A stretch of 64,000 nucleotides of DNA, from assembly GCA_016721505.1 (NCBI GenBank), contig JADKHX010000002.1, positions 62,001 through 126,000 on the forward strand. Direction: 5' to 3'. This document shows, piece after piece, positions 61,998-64,000 of the stretch. The first letter of the stretch is position 1. Each line of letters begins with the position of its first letter. This DNA comes from Rhodocyclaceae bacterium. GTDB taxonomy: Bacteria > Pseudomonadota > Gammaproteobacteria > Burkholderiales > Rhodocyclaceae. The notes under the pieces are model-generated. The model was not told where the DNA came from. It worked only from the letters and a program-made list of their open reading frames with translations, and made no database searches. The position numbers were made by a program, and so were the translations under genes.

Positions 61998-63374
61998 TTA
62001 ATCCTTTTTGAGTTTCTGCGGACGCTTCCAGCCCGCCATCGAAATTTGCTTGGCGCGCGACACCGTGAGTTGATCGGCGGGCGCGTCTTTCGTCAACGTG
62101 GTTCCCGCGCCGAGCGTGGCGCCGCGCCCCACAGTGACTGGCGCGATCAGCTGTGTGTCCGAGCCGATAAAAACATCGTCTTCAATGATCGTGCGGAATT
62201 TATTCGCGCCATCGTAATTGCAAGTGATGGTGCCGGCGCCAACGTTGACGCGACTACCCATCGTGGTATCACCAATGTAGGACAGATGATTTACTTTCGA
62301 ACCGCTGGCGATATCGGAATTTTTTATCTCGCAGAAATTTCCAACGTGTACTTCGTTGCCCAAGGTGGTGCCTGGACGCAAACGCGCATAGGGACCGATG
62401 ATCGAATTTGCGCCGATAACGGCATCTTCGATATGACAAAACGGTTTGATTAAAACGCCTGCGCCGACGCTGCAATTTTTCAACACGCAATTGGCTGACA
62501 GCGTGCTACCAGCACCAACTGATACTTTGCCTTCGAACACGCAGCCGACATCGATGAATACATCCGGCTCGCAGGTCAATTCGCCACGCACATCGATGCG
62601 CGCCGGGTCGGCTAGCGTCACGCCAGCTTCCATCAGCGCCTCAGCAATATTGCGCTGATGCACGCGTTCCAGTTGCGCTAATTGCGCTTTGTTGTTCACA
62701 CCTTCGGTCTCCCATGCGGCGCCCGGATGGGCGGTCACCACCTTGCAGCCCTCGCTTACAGCGAGCGCCACGATATCGGTCAAATAGTATTCACCCTGCG
62801 CGTTTTGATTGCCCAAACCGGGTAACCAGCGTGCCAATGACGCTGCCGGAGCGACCAACATTCCGGTATTGATTTCACCTATCGCGCGCTCGGCATCGTC
62901 GGCGTCTTTTTCTTCCACGATGCGTTTGACTTGCCCGTCAATCCGCACGATACGACCATAACCGTGTGGGTTAGGTACTAGCGCGGTAAGCAAGGCGAGA
63001 TTGTTTTGTCCAGCGGCTTCGATGAGGCGATGCAGAGTCGCAGTGCGTGTCAGTGGCACATCGCCGTACAAAACCAAAGTTGGCGCGTCAGGATCAATAT
63101 GCGGCAATGCCTGTAACAGCGCATGACCGGTGCCGAGTTGTGGCGATTGATTCGCCCACTGAATATCCGTTGCGGGGAACGCGACGCGCACCGCATCGCC
63201 ACCATGCCCCACGACGACGCAAATATTCTGCGCACCCAAACTGCGTGCGGTGTCGAGCACATGCGCAAGCATGGCCTTGCCTGCCAGCGGCTGCAAAACC
63301 TTGGGTAATTCGGAGCGCATACGCTTGCCTGCGCCGGCGGCGAGGATGACAACGTTGAGTGGTGAATTTTTCAT
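61998..63374 (-). CDS. glmU: Bifunctional GlcNAc-1-P uridyltransferase / GlcN-1-P acetyltransferase
   Basis: 458 residues. The N-terminal uridyltransferase has VVILAAGAGKRMRSELPKVLQPL. The C-terminal left-handed beta-helix acetyltransferase has hexapeptide repeats such as IGPYARLRPGTTLG and catalytic-site HLSYIGDTTMGSRVNVGAGTITCNYDG. The start is placed at the ATG nine codons into the open frame, next to the conserved core. SVGAGSTLSANC is encoded by a sequence matching the hairpin repeat, but also fits the normal beta-helix pattern. Confidence 0.97.
   Translation of the reverse strand: MKNSPLNVVILAAGAGKRMRSELPKVLQPLAGKAMLAHVLDTARSLGAQNICVVVGHGGDAVRVAFPATDIQWANQSPQLGTGHALLQALPHIDPDAPTLVLYGDVPLTRTATLHRLIEAAGQNNLALLTALVPNPHGYGRIVRIDGQVKRIVEEKDADDAERAIGEINTGMLVAPAASLARWLPGLGNQNAQGEYYLTDIVALAVSEGCKVVTAHPGAAWETEGVNNKAQLAQLERVHQRNIAEALMEAGVTLADPARIDVRGELTCEPDVFIDVGCVFEGKVSVGAGSTLSANCVLKNCSVGAGVLIKPFCHIEDAVIGANSIIGPYARLRPGTTLGNEVHVGNFCEIKNSDIASGSKVNHLSYIGDTTMGSRVNVGAGTITCNYDGANKFRTIIEDDVFIGSDTQLIAPVTVGRGATLGAGTTLTKDAPADQLTVSRAKQISMAGWKRPQKLKKD
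62499..62524 (+). repeat. Short hairpin repeat-like sequence 15 (inside glmU)
   Basis: CAGCGTGCTA then CCAGCACCAACTGATA. The encoded VGAGSTLS is also a normal hexapeptide-repeat sequence, so this copy may be a coincidence. Confidence 0.45.
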
Positions 63375-63416
63375 TTGGTCATAGTCTACCAAGACCACTC
63401 ACGCTGAGGAGATTTC

Positions 63417-63501
63417 GTCACTTGGTGCTGGTATCCAGTGTCGGCTTTGCACAGCCGACCCGCTATGCAGGCGCAAAGCAATGCTTTGCGAATTCCCTGC
63501 G
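63417..63501 (-). repeat. Long two-hairpin repeat (intergenic; short copy 16 at its end)
   Basis: The minus strand reads like the nirH insert: the hairpin CGCAAAGC/GCTTTGCG, a second hairpin GTCGGCT/AGCCGAC and a final CCAGCACCAA. It lies between glmU and the marC fragment. Confidence 0.8.
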
Positions 63502-63527
63502 CCGCCGCCGTCGTGAACCAAATGCTG

Positions 63528-64000
63528 TCAAGCAAACGTCTTAACAAATCCACTAATCCCACGCAGCAGCATTTCTATCGCCAGCGCACTCAATATCAAT
63601 CCCATTAAACGTTCCACGGCAGTGAGCACACGCTCGCCCAGCACGTGAATCAGTTTGCCGCTGGCGACTAATACCGCCGTTGATACTGCCATCGCCAAGC
63701 TCATTGCGCCGAACCACTCGAACAATCTATCGGGTTCGCGCGAAACCAAGAGCATCACCATCGCCATCGCCGAGGGGCCTGCAATTGCCGGCACGGCGAG
63801 AGGAACGATAAATGGTTCGGCACCACCGGGTGTATCTCCAAATACACTACCGCCGGGTGGCGGGAAAATCATTCGCAGTGCAATTAAAAACAGCACCACG
63901 CCGCCCGAGATGCCCAATGAAACTTCAGAGAGCTGCAGAAAGCTCATCACGCGCTGACCAAAAAACAAAAAAATAGTCAGTACCACATAAGCCATCAAAC
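63528..64000 (-). CDS. MarC-family membrane protein, partial
   Basis: The window ends inside this gene; the N-terminal part is missing. The visible 156 residues have four or more membrane helices and the MarC/YhgN motifs PFIVPLAVPAIAGPSAMAMVMLL and RLMGLILSALAIEMLLRGI. MarC was once linked to multiple antibiotic resistance but its role is unknown. Confidence 0.88.
   Translation of the reverse strand, partial: LMAYVVLTIFLFFGQRVMSFLQLSEVSLGISGGVVLFLIALRMIFPPPGGSVFGDTPGGAEPFIVPLAVPAIAGPSAMAMVMLLVSREPDRLFEWFGAMSLAMAVSTAVLVASGKLIHVLGERVLTAVERLMGLILSALAIEMLLRGISGFVKTFA

Overview
The window reads as the chromosome of a denitrifying betaproteobacterium. The evidence is the aroQ-accB-accC-prmA-DUF3426 block, the pcm-like/rhodanese/tolC block, the waaC-waaA pair, a cytochrome cd1 (nirS) locus and generally proteobacterial codon use. 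No rRNA or tRNA gene and no CRISPR array was seen. The genus cannot be fixed from the sequence alone.

Layout. 1-13.5 kb holds housekeeping and envelope genes: a TlpA-like end fragment, aroQ, accBC, prmA, a zinc-ribbon/DUF3426 protein, a PfkB kinase, a TPR protein, apaH, an LPS glycosyltransferase broken at a 21-G tract, waaC, waaA, tolC, a rhodanese and a Pcm-like methyltransferase. 14-19.6 kb is a tetR-adaptor-RND pump operon with a long perfect operator palindrome, then sirB2. 19.7-32.9 kb is the nitrite reductase locus: a Dnr-type regulator, a DUF2249 protein, nirS, a cytochrome c551-like protein, nirC, nirF, a fused nirDL, nirG, nirH, a second Crp/Fnr regulator fused to two PilJ/NarX-type sensor domains, nirJ, nirN, nnrS and a RidA-like protein. 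A porin follows on the other strand.

34.4-40.9 kb is a tightly packed operon for an unusual nitric oxide reductase of the heme-copper family (NorS/NorY type, CuA subunit II). It also encodes a tiny membrane protein, a divergent heme O synthase homologue, a SenC/SCO protein, a cytochrome b/ferredoxin/MvhD fusion and an unknown membrane-anchored protein. A second cytochrome b fusion, this one to a [2Fe-2S] ferredoxin and a flavin reductase, lies at 56.5-58.4 kb. Both have Fnr/Dnr-type 14-bp sites upstream. Eight such sites (seven good, one weaker) tie nirS, the regulator, nirJ, the porin, the nor operon, a DUF465 gene and the second cytochrome b fusion into one likely NO/low-oxygen regulon.

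40.9-49.0 kb is an accessory region of toxin-antitoxin pieces, small lipoproteins and decayed genes (HlyD tail, exonuclease/GIY-YIG gene, higB, two hypothetical genes). A remnant of a second ycaO 3' end lies at its left side and a frameshifted OsmC-YcaO gene at its right. 51.4-64 kb returns to ordinary genes: a GST, a GGDEF-EAL protein, an epimerase, a P450, glmS, glmU and a partial marC.

The whole window is sprinkled with about 16 copies of a short hairpin repeat (core CAGCACCAACTG), on both strands. About half lie inside genes and are translated. A longer, about 84-bp, two-hairpin form has supplied the N-terminus of nirH.
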